Assembly: GCF_000204055.1 (NCBI RefSeq)
Contig: NW_006768793.1
Span: 959,983-1,023,982, forward strand
Direction of reading: 5' to 3'
Length of the DNA: 64,000 nt
From: Melampsora larici-populina 98AG31
Taxonomy: Eukaryota > Basidiomycota > Pucciniomycetes > Pucciniales > Melampsoraceae
Below are positions 23,288 through 36,703 of the stretch, one piece after another. Numbering within the stretch: the first letter of the stretch is position 1; every line of letters starts with the position of its first letter. A program made the position numbers and the translations under genes. A model generated the notes under the pieces. That model did no database searches. It had not been told where the DNA came from and worked only from the letters and a program-made list of their open reading frames with translations.

Positions 23288-25433
23288 ATGCAGAGCAGGT
23301 TGTTCGGTGATCTACATCTTTTGTTGATCACCTTCTTATATATTTTGTACATCAGCTTTGTTTCAACTGCAGTCGTCTTGCCTCGCGGTGCCTCTCTCGA
23401 AAACTCGCCCGATAGTCTTGCCTCCAACTTCACAAATCAAGTCTTCAACGTCTCCCTGCCCTCGAACAATGCTACCAACGATACGCTGAAAGATGTCGAT
23501 GAGTGTGCAAAACGGAAAATTACTACTCAGCTTTGGTTTGACTTGGAGATGAACAACTACATTCAGAACTATTCTCAGGGAACATCATTGTCACTCAAGG
23601 TAAATAGTAGTACACAACTGGCGCCACCAACATTTATGCTTGACTGACAGTGTCATGTGACTCGCAGGAATACGCCAACACGGTTGGGGCGACCAATTTC
23701 AATATCAAAATCGGTTCCATATGCAGAGTCGCGCAAGTGAGTGATGGCCATATCTTCTCTAGTTTCAAAAGAATCGTGTATTATACTGAATGTGCTGACG
23801 ACTGAAACAATCTAGTTATGTGAGGGAGTGAAGGGTAAAGACTGGTATGCACTCATCGCGGCTCAAAGGTGGAACACCCAAATGAACCAAGCATTTAATG
23901 CTGTCGCTTTTGCGTCGAACATTGCCATGGGTTAGCCCTTGTTTTCCCTGATGGCACTATCATTTACTCATATTAAATGGTTCCTCTATTTTATTCATAG
24001 AGATCACGCAATCAATGGTAAGCAGGATTACCAATCTCTTGGCCCGTGAGCTTAGCTGACCCGATATGTACTACCCATCAGGCATTTGATTTTGTGCGAG
24101 CGCCTACACATGTCATGGAGTACGCTTCGACCTCGGTATCAGCCATCTTTTGGGTGATTCTGGCTCTTCCCGGTGTGTGGTTTGGCCCGGTGGGGAAGTA
24201 CTATTATCGAGCTGTGCTCAGTGTGTTCTATGCCGTCAGTTGATCACCTATATACCACTCTTTTAAACACTCACTGACCGAAGACCTATAGACCACTGGA
24301 ATTATTAGGCCCATCTCAACCTTCCTATATCCAACTTCATCGCCGGCATTCACCCAGGTCAGTCTTCGGCGGCTTCTTCCCTTTGATTGATAAAGTTTTA
24401 TGCTGACCTATATCATCATGCTCAGTGGTCTGACATAGCATGGTTGATGTCTCGAGTTCAAAAAGACGTCCAGCAAGCTATGAGCAATATCACAGAGACT
24501 GTCAAAACATCTGCTATCAGCTCCGAAGAGGGATTGTATGGGCTCAATCTCGACGGTAGCCTTTTTGCCGAAAAATCTACCCAGAGTGAATCCGAATATC
24601 AGGCCACCTTTGAACGAGCATTCAAACTCCAAGCGTTAAGTCACCTATGGAGAACAGAAGTGAGTAACCCTTTTCCATCAAAAGCCCTATTTTCCGAAAA
24701 CTGACCACCTCCTTTTCATTACAGAATGTGTTCATCACAAGGGGAAGCGTACGTCAAACTTTGGTCTTATAGAAAGTTTTAAAGTACTGAGTCGATTCTC
24801 CTTTCTTTAGGATCCTTGTGATAGTGATGGCCCAAATGGTGCCTGGACCGGCAAGAACGTTATATCTTATTGTAGTCCAGATGGAATGTGAGTCCGATGC
24901 AATCATCTTTCACCTAAAATCAAAAATGACTGACTCGCTGAACCTACAGAATGATGAACATAATCCAAGCCAAAGGAAACAAAGCCAATAAGGAGATCTT
25001 CGGTGGTGATCGAGCCTTATCAAAATACAATTTTTCTTCGGAGCTTCTCACCACCACAGCTTGGGCCTGTCAACAGAAATACGGTGATGTAGTAGAGCCA
25101 ACTACTTGGCAAAATGCGTGAGTAGATAATCGAATGCCCAGAAGTTTGTACGACTCTATCAACCGAAACTGAGATCATGACTTCATTGCAGCACAGAATC
25201 TAATATTTCTTCATTGTTGACCAATGAATGTATGTTCACACTTCCAATCTGTGATCTCACCAATCCAAGTAAGTGGTATTCATTAGCAAATCAATCTATA
25301 TTTCAAATCATCACCGAATGGAAATCTAACTTAATTTTCTATTTTACGTCTCCCTAAAGGCATCAAAGCCGCTCGAGATCGCGGTTTAGGAACTGTTGAA
25401 GCATGTAGAAAAGTGGGAAAGATTCAAATATGA
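23288..25433 (+). CDS. Secretory/membrane protein of unknown function, 461 aa, 12 exons
   Basis: Exons: 23288-23599, 23668-23736, 23816-23930, 24001-24017, 24082-24234, 24292-24357, 24426-24659, 24725-24748, 24811-24887, 24950-25117, 25192-25268, 25360-25433; they sum to 1,386 bp, exactly 462 codons with no internal stop. The N-terminus has a signal peptide (hydrophobic stretch after MQSRLFGDLH). A Cys-containing domain follows (CAKRKITTQLWFDLEMNNY, SICRVAQLCEGVKGKDWY, LIAAQRWNTQMNQAFNAV), then a likely membrane segment (SVSAIFWVILALPGVWFG) and a second Cys-rich part (DPCDSDGPNG, NECMFTLPICDL). Exons 4 and 8 are only 17 and 24 nt. The arrangement resembles basidiomycete secretory proteins that I associate with DUF7872, but that is from memory and unverified. 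Function unknown; a secreted or plasma-membrane role is inferred. Confidence 0.8.
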
Positions 25434-26086
25434 AGTTAAACCCTATTCCATGGACACAGACCTCCTTTCACTGACAGTAGAAATCAGAAATTCATGTAAT
25501 TTTAATCTATTTAATTGATGTTAAATGTTGTATTAGTAGGGTAAGATGTAAACAGCACAGCTCATTTTTCTAATTTATACTTATAGATATCAATGATACT
25601 CCTCGCATATTTCAAGTTTATATTCACTAGATTTATACCGTCTTGATGTATTTGTAGATTATTTGAATACTATCTCTTGATCAATTCCTTGAACTTTAAT
25701 TATATTTATTTTACAATTTGACTGAGAGATACATGGAGCATGTACTCCTAGTTACAAAAACCTTACTTGTGTTTGTTACTTTCTAAACTCGAGCCAAACT
25801 CAGCTTGAGAAGATAAACCAGTAACACCAACAAGCAACCCTGAGCAGCCGTCATTGAGATATCAGAATATGAGTGCCCTTTTGCGCCTCTAACAGACTTT
25901 GTATAACCTACCAGTGCAATCCACTTATCACAAGGCATATGACAAAATGTTCCCGTAGTTTTGCCTGTCATAAGTTATGGGATAATAGAATTTTGCAATC
26001 ATCCATTTACAATGATTGATGCTTGGAAATTGTGTCATTTGCAAAAACAAATACTCCTGGTGAAACATTAATTTCCACAGGCATTA
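25434..26086. other. 3' flank of secretory gene; no gene seen
   Basis: AT-rich sequence. The ORF at 25783-25971 (minus) has no support. Confidence 0.4.
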
Positions 26087-26131
26087 GGGGGGGCTCAGGT
26101 CAAAATTTTAGAGATGATTCCTTAAAAAACA

Positions 26132-26172
26132 GGGAAATCTTTTTACAGTACTGTGCTGTAAAAAGATTTCCC
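26132..26172. repeat. Perfect 17-bp inverted repeat, 7-nt loop
   Basis: Arms GGGAAATCTTTTTACAG (26132-26148) and its exact complement (26156-26172) flank TACTGTG. It sits 45 bp inside the left end of the MITE. Confidence 0.93.
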
Positions 26173-26224
26173 ATTTTGTAAAATAAGATGGTCAACAGCA
26201 ATCAACAGCTTCTTGAGAAGCCAT

Positions 26225-26536
26225 TGATCCATAATGTTTTTTCTTTTGTGGGTGTTGGTCACTTATTGTATCAGTCTTGACAATGATTAAAAATGCTATG
26301 TTAATGCATAAAAATGCACCATTAATGCGCCATTAATGAAAAAAAATGCAGCATCAATGCAGAAAAATGCAGTGTTAATGCACATGAAGAATGAATGCAG
26401 AATTCCACCTTTTTCAATTTTGTTTGTCCTTCAGGTCAATCATTTTTCACTTGGGAAAAATACTACATTTGCCCAGTGTGATCCATAATGTTTTTTCTTT
26501 TGTGGGTGTTGGTCACTTATTGTATCAGTCTTGACA
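26225..26536. repeat. 58-bp direct duplication flanking an AAAAATGC-rich array
   Basis: Positions 26225-26282 and 26479-26536 are identical over 58 bp (start TGATCCATAATG, end CAGTCTTGACA). Between them, 26283-26400 contains at least eight ATGC-centred units with A-rich spacers. The exact identity indicates a recent local duplication. Confidence 0.92.
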
Positions 26537-26700
26537 CCTTTCTTTGCTTTTTCACCTTGCGTTTTTTGTCTGGGTTTTTTTTGTTTTATGTTCATTCAAG
26601 TTTCCTTATTACTGCAAATTTGCGTAAATTTGCTGCTCTTAGGAATTTGGGATTTTTTTATGCTCAACACAGCAAAATTTCTTGACCTGAGCGCCCCTAT

Positions 26701-28268
26701 TCTTTTTTTTTGAACACCCATAAAAAAGGTTTTGAAAAAAGATTTTGAAAATGTAGTCCACAGATGCTCCATTGTTGACTTTCATGGTCACCCAATTACA
26801 AACCTTTTCCTCCATAAACAATAACCCACACGAATGTATGTTTTCTTGGGGTAATCATGACTTTTGGATACATTAAATTCTGGGGTATAAGGCCCCGTTT
26901 GGTTTCCCTCAATCTTGCTGGTTCACCCAGCCAAATGCTCATGTGTACCCTTTGAGGCAGTTTGAAGCGTACACCTGGGTTTGAGCCATTTGGTACACAC
27001 TGTTTCAAAAAGGGTGTGCGCCCTGTAGGTATACCAGTCAAATTGGCTAACCTGGCAGGTTGACCAATTTGCTACATTCTGGGACTTTGAATTACTTCCC
27101 AAATTGTTTTAAAGCTTGAGAGTTAGTGGTCTGGGTTTTTATACACTTTAATAAACAAACTCCCCATCTCTCAGACTCACCCATCATAAAGACCTACTCC
27201 AGCTTGATGTTCAATGTTCTGTTCATCTGAAAAGAGTCAAGCTCTAATAGTGTGATTCAAATTAATGTAGAATCTTGACTTAATTCAGGATTAAATGCAG
27301 TAGCTGATAGTTTGATTTTTTGAATTCCAACTGTTCGAGCATCTGTATCCAATTGATCTGATTTAGGTGAAATCAAAAAACTTTGCTGAAGCCAAGTCTA
27401 TGGCAGTAGGAGGGGAAATGACATTAATCATACATATTTGGCCTTGATTGTATATAGCATGCCCTTGCTATCTGATGTTGTTCACCATTCAAGCCATTGC
27501 TTTGCCTTAGGAAAATCCCTGCACATCTGCACAATTTTCTCATCAAAGGTTAATCCACCAGGCCTGTCTGGCTTCACAGGGGCACACACTTGTTTTTCAA
27601 AGATACACTGTGGTCAACAGAGATATAATTATTGGGTGATTGTATAAAGATGAAGAATGAGGAATGAGAAATCATACACCATTGTCAGCAGATATCCTGT
27701 TATGGTTCCTTTTCATCCTGGTAGCTTGAGCTCAAAAGTGCTCCCAAAACCCTTTGATTTTGTCAAGTGCAACAACACAATCAGTCTCTTGAAAAACTTA
27801 CATGTCAGCAATGAGGAATCTGTTCTTTTAGCTGACAAGTAAAGAGAAAATTGGAAAGAAGAAGGAAAGAAATCAGCAGGAAATTGATATATGCTCACCC
27901 CTATGTGAGATTTTGCCCCTGTGAAGACCTTATACAAATTTGACTACTTAAAGACATGATATCATGTTCTGTAGAAATTCAGGATCATTTCACCAAAACT
28001 TTCCCTGTTTTCTTATGGACAGGCCGAACCGGGTCAGCCTGATTTTACTCGAGCCTTGCTGAGTCTTGCTTGGTCCGGTCCTGGCCCCGGTCCACCCCCG
28101 GGTCTCACGGGCCGGGCTGGTGTATTACCTGCCACAGTGACACCCGAGCCTGCGAGGATCAAGTGTCTGACTGTGGGACTTAGTTAAGTTAGACTCTTTG
28201 CACAAAAAGGGTGGCTCAAGTTTCCGAGCCAATCGTGTGCTGCATCTCCCATCTTCAGAATCGTTATT
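26701..28268. other. Intergenic, no gene recognised
   Basis: Short ORFs only. A 33-bp quasi-palindrome lies at 27039-27071 (CAAATTGGCTAACCTG against its near-inverse). 28020-28130 is locally GC-rich, next to the following gene's start. Confidence 0.4.
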
Positions 28269-30101
28269 ATGTCGTCTAATCCACCAGAGCGAGGTAACAC
28301 AGCAGCCTCGGTTATCCCCCGGATGCTGGACTCCTTGCGGGCTCTAGCTCTGGCTGAAGAAGATAATGCAGATAGGCTCAAGTTGCGAGGCAAGGTAGCT
28401 TGGTTCGGTGACGTCAGTGACTTGCCGACCTTAACCTTCCTTTTCGGGTCATGGTGGATTGTTTCAAATAATCTGATAAGCTTTTCTTCCTCACTCTGGC
28501 CACTGAGCGTCTAGGTGTTGAGGCTCCGAGGCTCTGTAAGATCAAATCACTCTCGTGTATCCCATCATCAAAGTATTTGGACTCATGCATCTGAGGTCTA
28601 TGCTAGACTATCCTGAACGTTTGGAAAGCGGTCATAATTGTGACAGTATGGGCTACTGGTACGTTTTAAAGCTACATACTCTGATTTGACACCACTATCA
28701 TAATTATAACTAACCACCCGTGCTTCATCTTCAATCCTGATTAGTGGTAGCCGTGGCGGATTTTGTGTATGGAAGGGACTTCAACTTGTCTAACCAGGTT
28801 GTACCATTGCTATCAGTTGTCGTTGGTCTGATGCTGGTGTTCCGCAACACGACAGCTTACGCTAGATGGGACGAAGGTCGAAAAACTTTCACCTCCCTCC
28901 AATCTCTTGTACGCAATCTGGCCCGAGATTACTGGATATCCATCGGGGCTCCTCCTCCTGGTCACGACGTGGATATCGATATACTTACTCCAGACGAAGT
29001 CCGGACAAAAGCTAGATGTCTTCGCCTTATGGTCGCCTTTGTCATCGCGGTCAAAAGACACATCCGAGGACAGTATGGAATCGATTATGAAGATTTAAGA
29101 GCTGTCCTTCCACCTGAATTTTATCAGCAGGCCAATACGCCTGGGTTCGGATATGATGCGGCGGATGCAGATATTGAAAATCCGATTCATACCGACGTGT
29201 TAACCGACCAATCTCCTGAGATGTCTGGTGATCCAGGCCTCAACCCTGGAACGACAAACAGCTCGACGAACGAGGTTCCCTCCTATGCCATCTCATCTCG
29301 CGCAGGTCCTCGAGACTGTAGACCTCGACGCAGACCGACTTCAGTCTTTGCCACTCAGGTAGAAGAATGGCAGGGTGCAGACTTGTCAAACTCTATGTCA
29401 GAAACCTCACCACTGCTCAGAAAGTCAGCGTCTGATCACCGACTCGAAGATTCAACTGCGGTGGTTGTGCATAATTACCTTTCAAAGCCATCCTTGCCGC
29501 TCCCCTTAGTTATTGCTCATCAATTGCACCTATACGCAGCAAGATGTAAACAAAAAGGGTACTTGGAATGTATTGGTCCACCCGGACTTGGCCGTTTGAC
29601 ACAAGGCGTTATGACCATGACTGATCTCTTTGGTCAAATGGAGACACTCGCAGATGTCAAAATACCAGCTTGTTATGGAATTCATCTCAAACAATGTACA
29701 ACCTTATACTTGTTTGCTTTACCGCTTACTCTTGCATCAGGTTTGTCTTGGGATCTTATCAGGCGCAACAAGGTTCACTTTGACTGATGATACACGTGAC
29801 AAAAATTCAACAGATCTCAATTGGATGTTGATCCCTTTTGTGACGATTGTTGCATTCACTCTGATGGGTATGTGTATCTAGCAGCTTATCTGATCTTTAT
29901 ATTTCCCTTATTAACCAGCCCTTGTGTTACGCCATCCGGAATCGATTAGGTATCGAGGCTTTAGCAAGAGAGTGCGAAGACCCATTCGGAACGGATGCAT
30001 CTGACTTACCATTAGACTATATGTGCGCCGAGTTAAGAAATGAGATTGAACATCTGATTGCCAAACTTGGCCCCAACCCCCATAAAGACATCATGTTTTG
30101 A
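28269..30101 (+). CDS. Bestrophin-like (UPF0187) membrane anion-channel family protein, 472 aa
   Basis: Exons: 28269-28412 (donor GTCAGT; GTAGCT at 28395 is a frame-compatible alternative), 28515-28535 (21-nt micro-exon), 28607-28658, 28745-29740, 29814-29867, 29950-30101; 1,419 bp, 473 codons, no internal stop. The family core is clear: LRLRGSTILNVWKAV, TM1 IIVTVWATVVAVADFV, TM2 VVPLLSVVVGLMLVFR followed by NTTAYARWDEGRK, TM3/TM4 LYLFALPLTLAS and NWMLIPFVTIVAFTLMG, then GIEALARECEDPFGTDASDLPLD, the acidic signature after the last helix. An acidic/Pro-rich insert of about 100 residues sits in the cytosolic loop. Fungal members are presumed Cl-/anion channels; transport function and membrane location are inferred from the family. 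Confidence 0.9.
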
Positions 30102-32245
<2,144 letters not shown>

Positions 32246-32827
32246 AGAAGCGGATTCCCGAAATTTGGTACCATTCATCACTTTATACTACGGGCGATAT
32301 TATTTTGTAGCTGGCATCATGATATGGCTAATGGGTTAGATATCTTTGATGTCATGAAGAAATTGTAAGAACGGAGTCCTTTTTTCTTTGTTTCTGTGTT
32401 TATATTGTACTTGACATGTCAACATATAGTGTGCTTGCACCATTTGCTCTGTTTTGTGAGCTCAGTAGGAAGATTTGCACAAAGCTTTCTTCAGTCCAAT
32501 TCCAGCATGGTGACTGACTGCCCAGTGAAAAGTAACCTGAAAGACATCGTTCAGCCTGCCAATGTTGACCACGTCGATATATACTCAAGGTTAAATCAGA
32601 GAGACAAGGGGTAAAGTTTGTTGGAATTTGTAAAAAGAGAATCACCGGTAATATGGCACACAGACAATTCACTGCTCTTGTCAACCAAGAAAAGTGAGCT
32701 TGACTTATGGGACATATCACATGCTACTTTGTGAATTTCAAAGTATGATTCTTCTTTGGCACAACTCCTGTACTCATGAAGTATATCAGTTTGTGGGTAT
32801 GAAATTCCTTCATCTTGAACAGCCAGA
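32246..32827. other. BET3 3' flank; no gene
   Basis: The opposite-strand ORF at 32400-32720 has no motif. It ends at the pogo element's TA target. Confidence 0.4.
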
Positions 32828-32829
32828 TA

Positions 32830-35715
32830 CAGTCAAACCCGCGCTAATGCATAATTTGGGGAGACGATTTTTGGTATGCATTATCGCGGGTTATACAAAT
32901 GGGCCCAAACCTCCATAATGCATAATTCTATGTATTTAGGCCTAAATGCATAAAGATATGCATTGTGGCGGGTTTTCATTCAAAAAGTATAACTCTATGT
33001 GATAGTATGTTTTCATTTTGCACGGGTACAAAACACAAGACTTCTTTTGTCTGAGTAAAGGAAAGACAACACTGTATCTTATAATTGTATATAGAAGGGA
33101 AATTGATTGTAGTATAAGGGACAGAGTTCAGTTAAGACTCAAATGTCATCTCCGAGTCGGGATTAGGGAGTTTTTTGAAAAAATCTATGATCGATGGCTG
33201 TTTATTGAAAGAAAAAAACTCGTCGGACTTCAGCTGGCGACTGTATTGTTGCAAGAGCTGATCAAGTTTGAGACCGAGAGGAGTCGCAGTTCCTTCGATG
33301 TGAGCGACAAGACCGTTGAGGTATTTTATTGCCTCGGCAGTGGTAGGAATCGGTTCGCTTTCGATCGTGTTATCTTCAGAGTCGTCTTGGGAGACATGAG
33401 CCTGTCCGTGAATCTCCTCAGCAGTTGGTAAGTTTGAAAATGATGGTGTTTCATCTTCGGGGTTCAAAAGCTCGGATATCGACATTCGATTCCTGGATGA
33501 GAGCAAGCCCGAATCTTGAAGGCGTTGCAAATCGTCTTCAAGATCTAAGTCCTCTGTAATGGGTAGGTTGGCTGGATTGAAGGCAGGAAGCCTACAAGTA
33601 AGATAAAGAGGGAAAAGTATAAGAAAACTGTAAACTTCAAAAACAGGAAAAGCAAGCTAGAGAGAATAGAGAGGGACTTGCATGTTGCTATCCTTGAATG
33701 CAATGATTCCCAAGTGGCCCCAGCAGTGCTGAATGGTCTTTCCGGTGACGGAATGCCAAGCTAACTTGGCCAAACGACAAGCAGCAAGAACATCAATTTC
33801 ATACACTTTATTTACAGTCTCATTGTTGTCAAGGCGTCGGAGAGTACGTGTGAGGAATCGTTTGCGATAATGGCATTTGAATGCGTGGATAATGCCAGCA
33901 TCGAGTGGCTGAACGTGAGCTGTGAGATTTGGTCGAAAGAACTCGAGCTTAATGTTGGTGAGGAGATTTGGCGGCACAGTATGACCAGCAAAATTGTCAA
34001 GTAAGAGTAAGATCTTCCTCCCTTTGGCTCGTAAGTCTCGATCCCACTTTGAGATCCACAACTCAAAGATTGTTGAAGTCATCCAAGAGGTTGTGTTGTT
34101 GTAGTAATCTATTCCAAGCTCGGATGGTGTCTTTTTATTGAAGCAGCGTGGGGATTTCCATCGACTGATAAATGTCAGAAAACGATTGTCTGATCCATCG
34201 GCATTGGTAGTACAGACAACAGTTATACGTGCTTTGGATCCTTTGACACCTGGCGAACTCTGACTGGCTAAACCTCGATCAGGGGGCATCCTGAAACACA
34301 CAAAGAAACAGTCAGAAACAAGAGGTGCAGGAGAAAGAAGCAGGAGAACGATGGAAATAAGACTTACGCGTAAAACAAACCTGTTTCATCCATGTTATAG
34401 ACATCACACTGTTTGTACTCGGCAGTGATCTTACACATTCGAGCCCTCTCAGCTGCCACTACCTCAGGACTGGCTGATGCGGCTTCACCATGTTTTTTGA
34501 TCTCACGAAGGTTGTGACGTGATTTGAATGCGTCAAGCCATCCACCACTCAAGTTCAGCCAGTCCTTGCTTGGGAGCTTTTCGAGTCGAGCAAAGTGGTT
34601 CCATTTCTCTTTGATTTGATCGCCGGTAATAAATTGACCACTCTTTTCACATTCACGTATGTAATTAACCAGAAGTGTTTCAATTTGTGGATATTTGAGC
34701 TCAGATTTGCGCTTAGTTTGGCTACTAACAGTACCAGCAGTGTCTCGAATTGATGCTTCTTCTTTGATCCATCGACTGATATTAGGTTGACTGATTCCCA
34801 AGTCCGGATATATTTTAGAGAAGTGTCGGACAGTCCCTGTTTGACTTTCACCATTTTTGTGGTACCAATTAAGGACCTCAACACGTTGGTTATAAGTCAG
34901 AGTTTGTTTGGTGACCCCAGATTTACGGCGAGTTCTGTTTGATTGGACTGGTTTTGATAAGCAGGAACGAGCCTTCTTTCCACGTCCGTGATCGAGAGAA
35001 TCGAGATTGTTAGATGTCGTTCGTTTAGCTTCTTTCTTTCTATCCATCTTAATTTTTGAGTCATTGGAAAGAGTTGATGGATAACACGAGATGATAGATT
35101 GTATTGCTTTGAACTCATGACACCCAAGTGATAAGGGCTTGAATTCATCTAGACATAAAAGTATATCTACTATAAGGTGTTCATTAATCAAGTTTCCCCC
35201 ATCATCAAACCAGTCTTGTTCTTCCTGAGAGAGAGTTTGTCCGTTCTTTTGATTTGATTTAAGTTCATCAAGACGTGTTTGAGTTTCTTCTTTGAGGTCT
35301 TTGAGCCCTTTCTCGAGTAGATGTAAATCATGCTCTTCAAATTGTAAATGTGATGGGAATTGAGAGGGCTTGAGGTCGGATGGTGCAAGAAATATTATGT
35401 TGCCAATGCGAGTGGCATGAATAGGATTCTCTGTGTTGAATTGAAGGGGTTCAACACCCAGAGAGGGCTCATTGCTGTCTGACATCGCTAAAATTGTATC
35501 AAAGAAGGCTTGCAGGAAGAAAATTTTCTTCCCAGCCCACTTTCCATGTATGCATTATGACCTTGGGGATCTAAAAAAACCTATGCATTATGGTTTTTGC
35601 CATAATTATGTAATTAACAAAAAAAATTGCCCGCACCAGCTGGGTGGAAGCCAAAACTTATGCATTTTGGCTGGTTATGCATGTGCGCGGGTATGCATGT
35701 GCGCGGGTTTGACTG
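32830..35715 (-). mobile_element. Complete pogo/Tigger-type transposon, 2,886 bp
   Basis: Both ends begin CAGTCAAACCCGCGC (15 bp identical, then similar to ATGCATA) and are flanked by TA (32828-32829 and 35716-35717). Five ATGCAT hexamers lie within 170 bp of each end (left 32847, 32876, 32918, 32946, 32958; right 35550, 35583, 35660, 35677, 35693), with GCGGGTT words beside some. At the right end CCCGCGCACATGCATA is tandemly duplicated. The interior codes for one intact transposase on the minus strand. TA duplication, TIR and a DDD transposase together define a pogo-group Tc1/mariner element. Confidence 0.93.
33132..35485 (-). CDS. pogo/Tigger-type transposase, 728 aa, apparently intact
   Basis: Exons (plus coordinates, read right to left): 35485-34368, 34290-33682, 33591-33132; 2,187 bp, 729 codons. 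Intron 1 is GT-AG (34291-34367); intron 2 needs a GC-AG pair (donor GCAAGT, 33592-33681) to keep frame with the last exon. Residues 1-190 are an acidic N-terminus; about 195-340 is a CENP-B/pogo-type helix-turn-helix pair (LTYNQRVEVLNWYHKN..., WLDAFKSRHNLR); the DDE_1 catalytic domain follows with VYNMDETGLFY, LLLDNFAGH and QPLDAGIIHAFK, giving the DDD triad. The C-terminal 150 residues are acidic with no known motif. If intron 2 is not spliced, translation stops 8 codons after the donor (33657). All catalytic residues are present. Confidence 0.9.
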
Positions 35716-35717
35716 TA

Positions 35718-36703
35718 GAAGATTTGTGACTTCCTCACAGTCACTCTTGATCTACTTTCCTATACCTCAAAGGTTTCGGGGTTGGCTCACATCATCTCCC
35801 AAAATGAACCTAAGACAATTAATACTTGAATTGTAATTTTTTGAGGACCCTCTGCCTTTGTGGGGATCATCTAGATTGGCATCTTCACGTCGTCCATAAA
35901 CCAAAAGATATGTTTTACAGTCCTTGTCAAAAAGTTTGTCCAAATTTGCCAGCAAAACTGGAGTAATTTGGCATTTAAATTGATGACGAGCTTGTCGAAA
36001 ACAACTGTATATGTATGGCACATGTTCTGCTTAATAAATTGGGGTCTTTACTGACCTTCAATTGTGGAGAAAGTGATTCTAAAAAAGAAGTTGTGTGAGG
36101 CAAATTCAAATAATGAAAGTCAATCTTAACCTTGTGATTTTGTCTTTGTGTTTTGTGTTGAAAATTCCAAACCCAAACTTATAATTACGAGCTATTTCAA
36201 GACTTTTCGATCCACGTACTCTATGAGACTCCACGTATAGCCACGTTGATAAATATGTAGAGTGATTTGGAGTGAATTGAGTGACATTCGCCATGCAGAG
36301 ATGAACGATGAATGATGATATCATCCATTGTACACTCTGAGGAGCTCTGAAGTCCGCTACATCGGGTCGGACCGGGTATCCTGTAATCCCTAATTTCTGA
36401 GTTTAAATCTTGTTGACCCTTGATTACCACCTCACCGAATCGATCGACCCCATTCATTGATATCACATTTTTGATAATTTGATATCTTCTTTCCTTTTTT
36501 CATTCTCGGTGGGCAAAAGGAAGCGTTCAGAGGTGTGTAGTGAAATCTAGTAATACCTATGTAAGTCACCCAAAATCAAATCAAACCAGTTTGTTCATTG
36601 ACTTTCATTGTTGACTCTTACACTTTCAATACCTTTTCTCATTTTGGGAAACTGTTTGGGTTTGTCTTCCTATCAGCCAGTTGTATAAGATCTCAAGCGA
36701 GAG
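35718..36703. other. Intergenic; presumed promoter of the zinc-knuckle gene
   Basis: No exon recognised; opposite-strand ORFs (35767-36021, 36106-36466) lack motifs. 36600-36703 is pyrimidine-rich leader-like sequence before the ATG at 36704. Confidence 0.4.

Larger units (their letters stand above)
26087..26698. mobile_element. ~612-bp TA-flanked MITE-like element
   Basis: The ends are short inverted repeats: GGGGGGGCTCAGGTCAA on the left and, read inversely, GGGGCGCTCAGGTCAA on the right, each bordered by TA (26085-26086 and 26699-26700). A TA duplication suggests Tc1/mariner-type mobilisation. The interior holds a perfect hairpin (26132-26172), a 58-bp direct duplication and an AAAAATGC-rich array. 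No coding capacity. TIR similarity is short, so the borders are moderately certain. Confidence 0.6.

Noticed and set aside
27039..27071. 33-bp quasi-palindrome
   Set aside because: Two mismatches, no loop and no associated element; recorded but not interpreted.
29741..29762. 22-nt intron in the bestrophin-like gene (GTTTGT to ATCAG)
   Set aside because: Too short for spliceosomal splicing; the 73-bp intron 29741-29813 gives the family-consistent NWMLIPFV junction.
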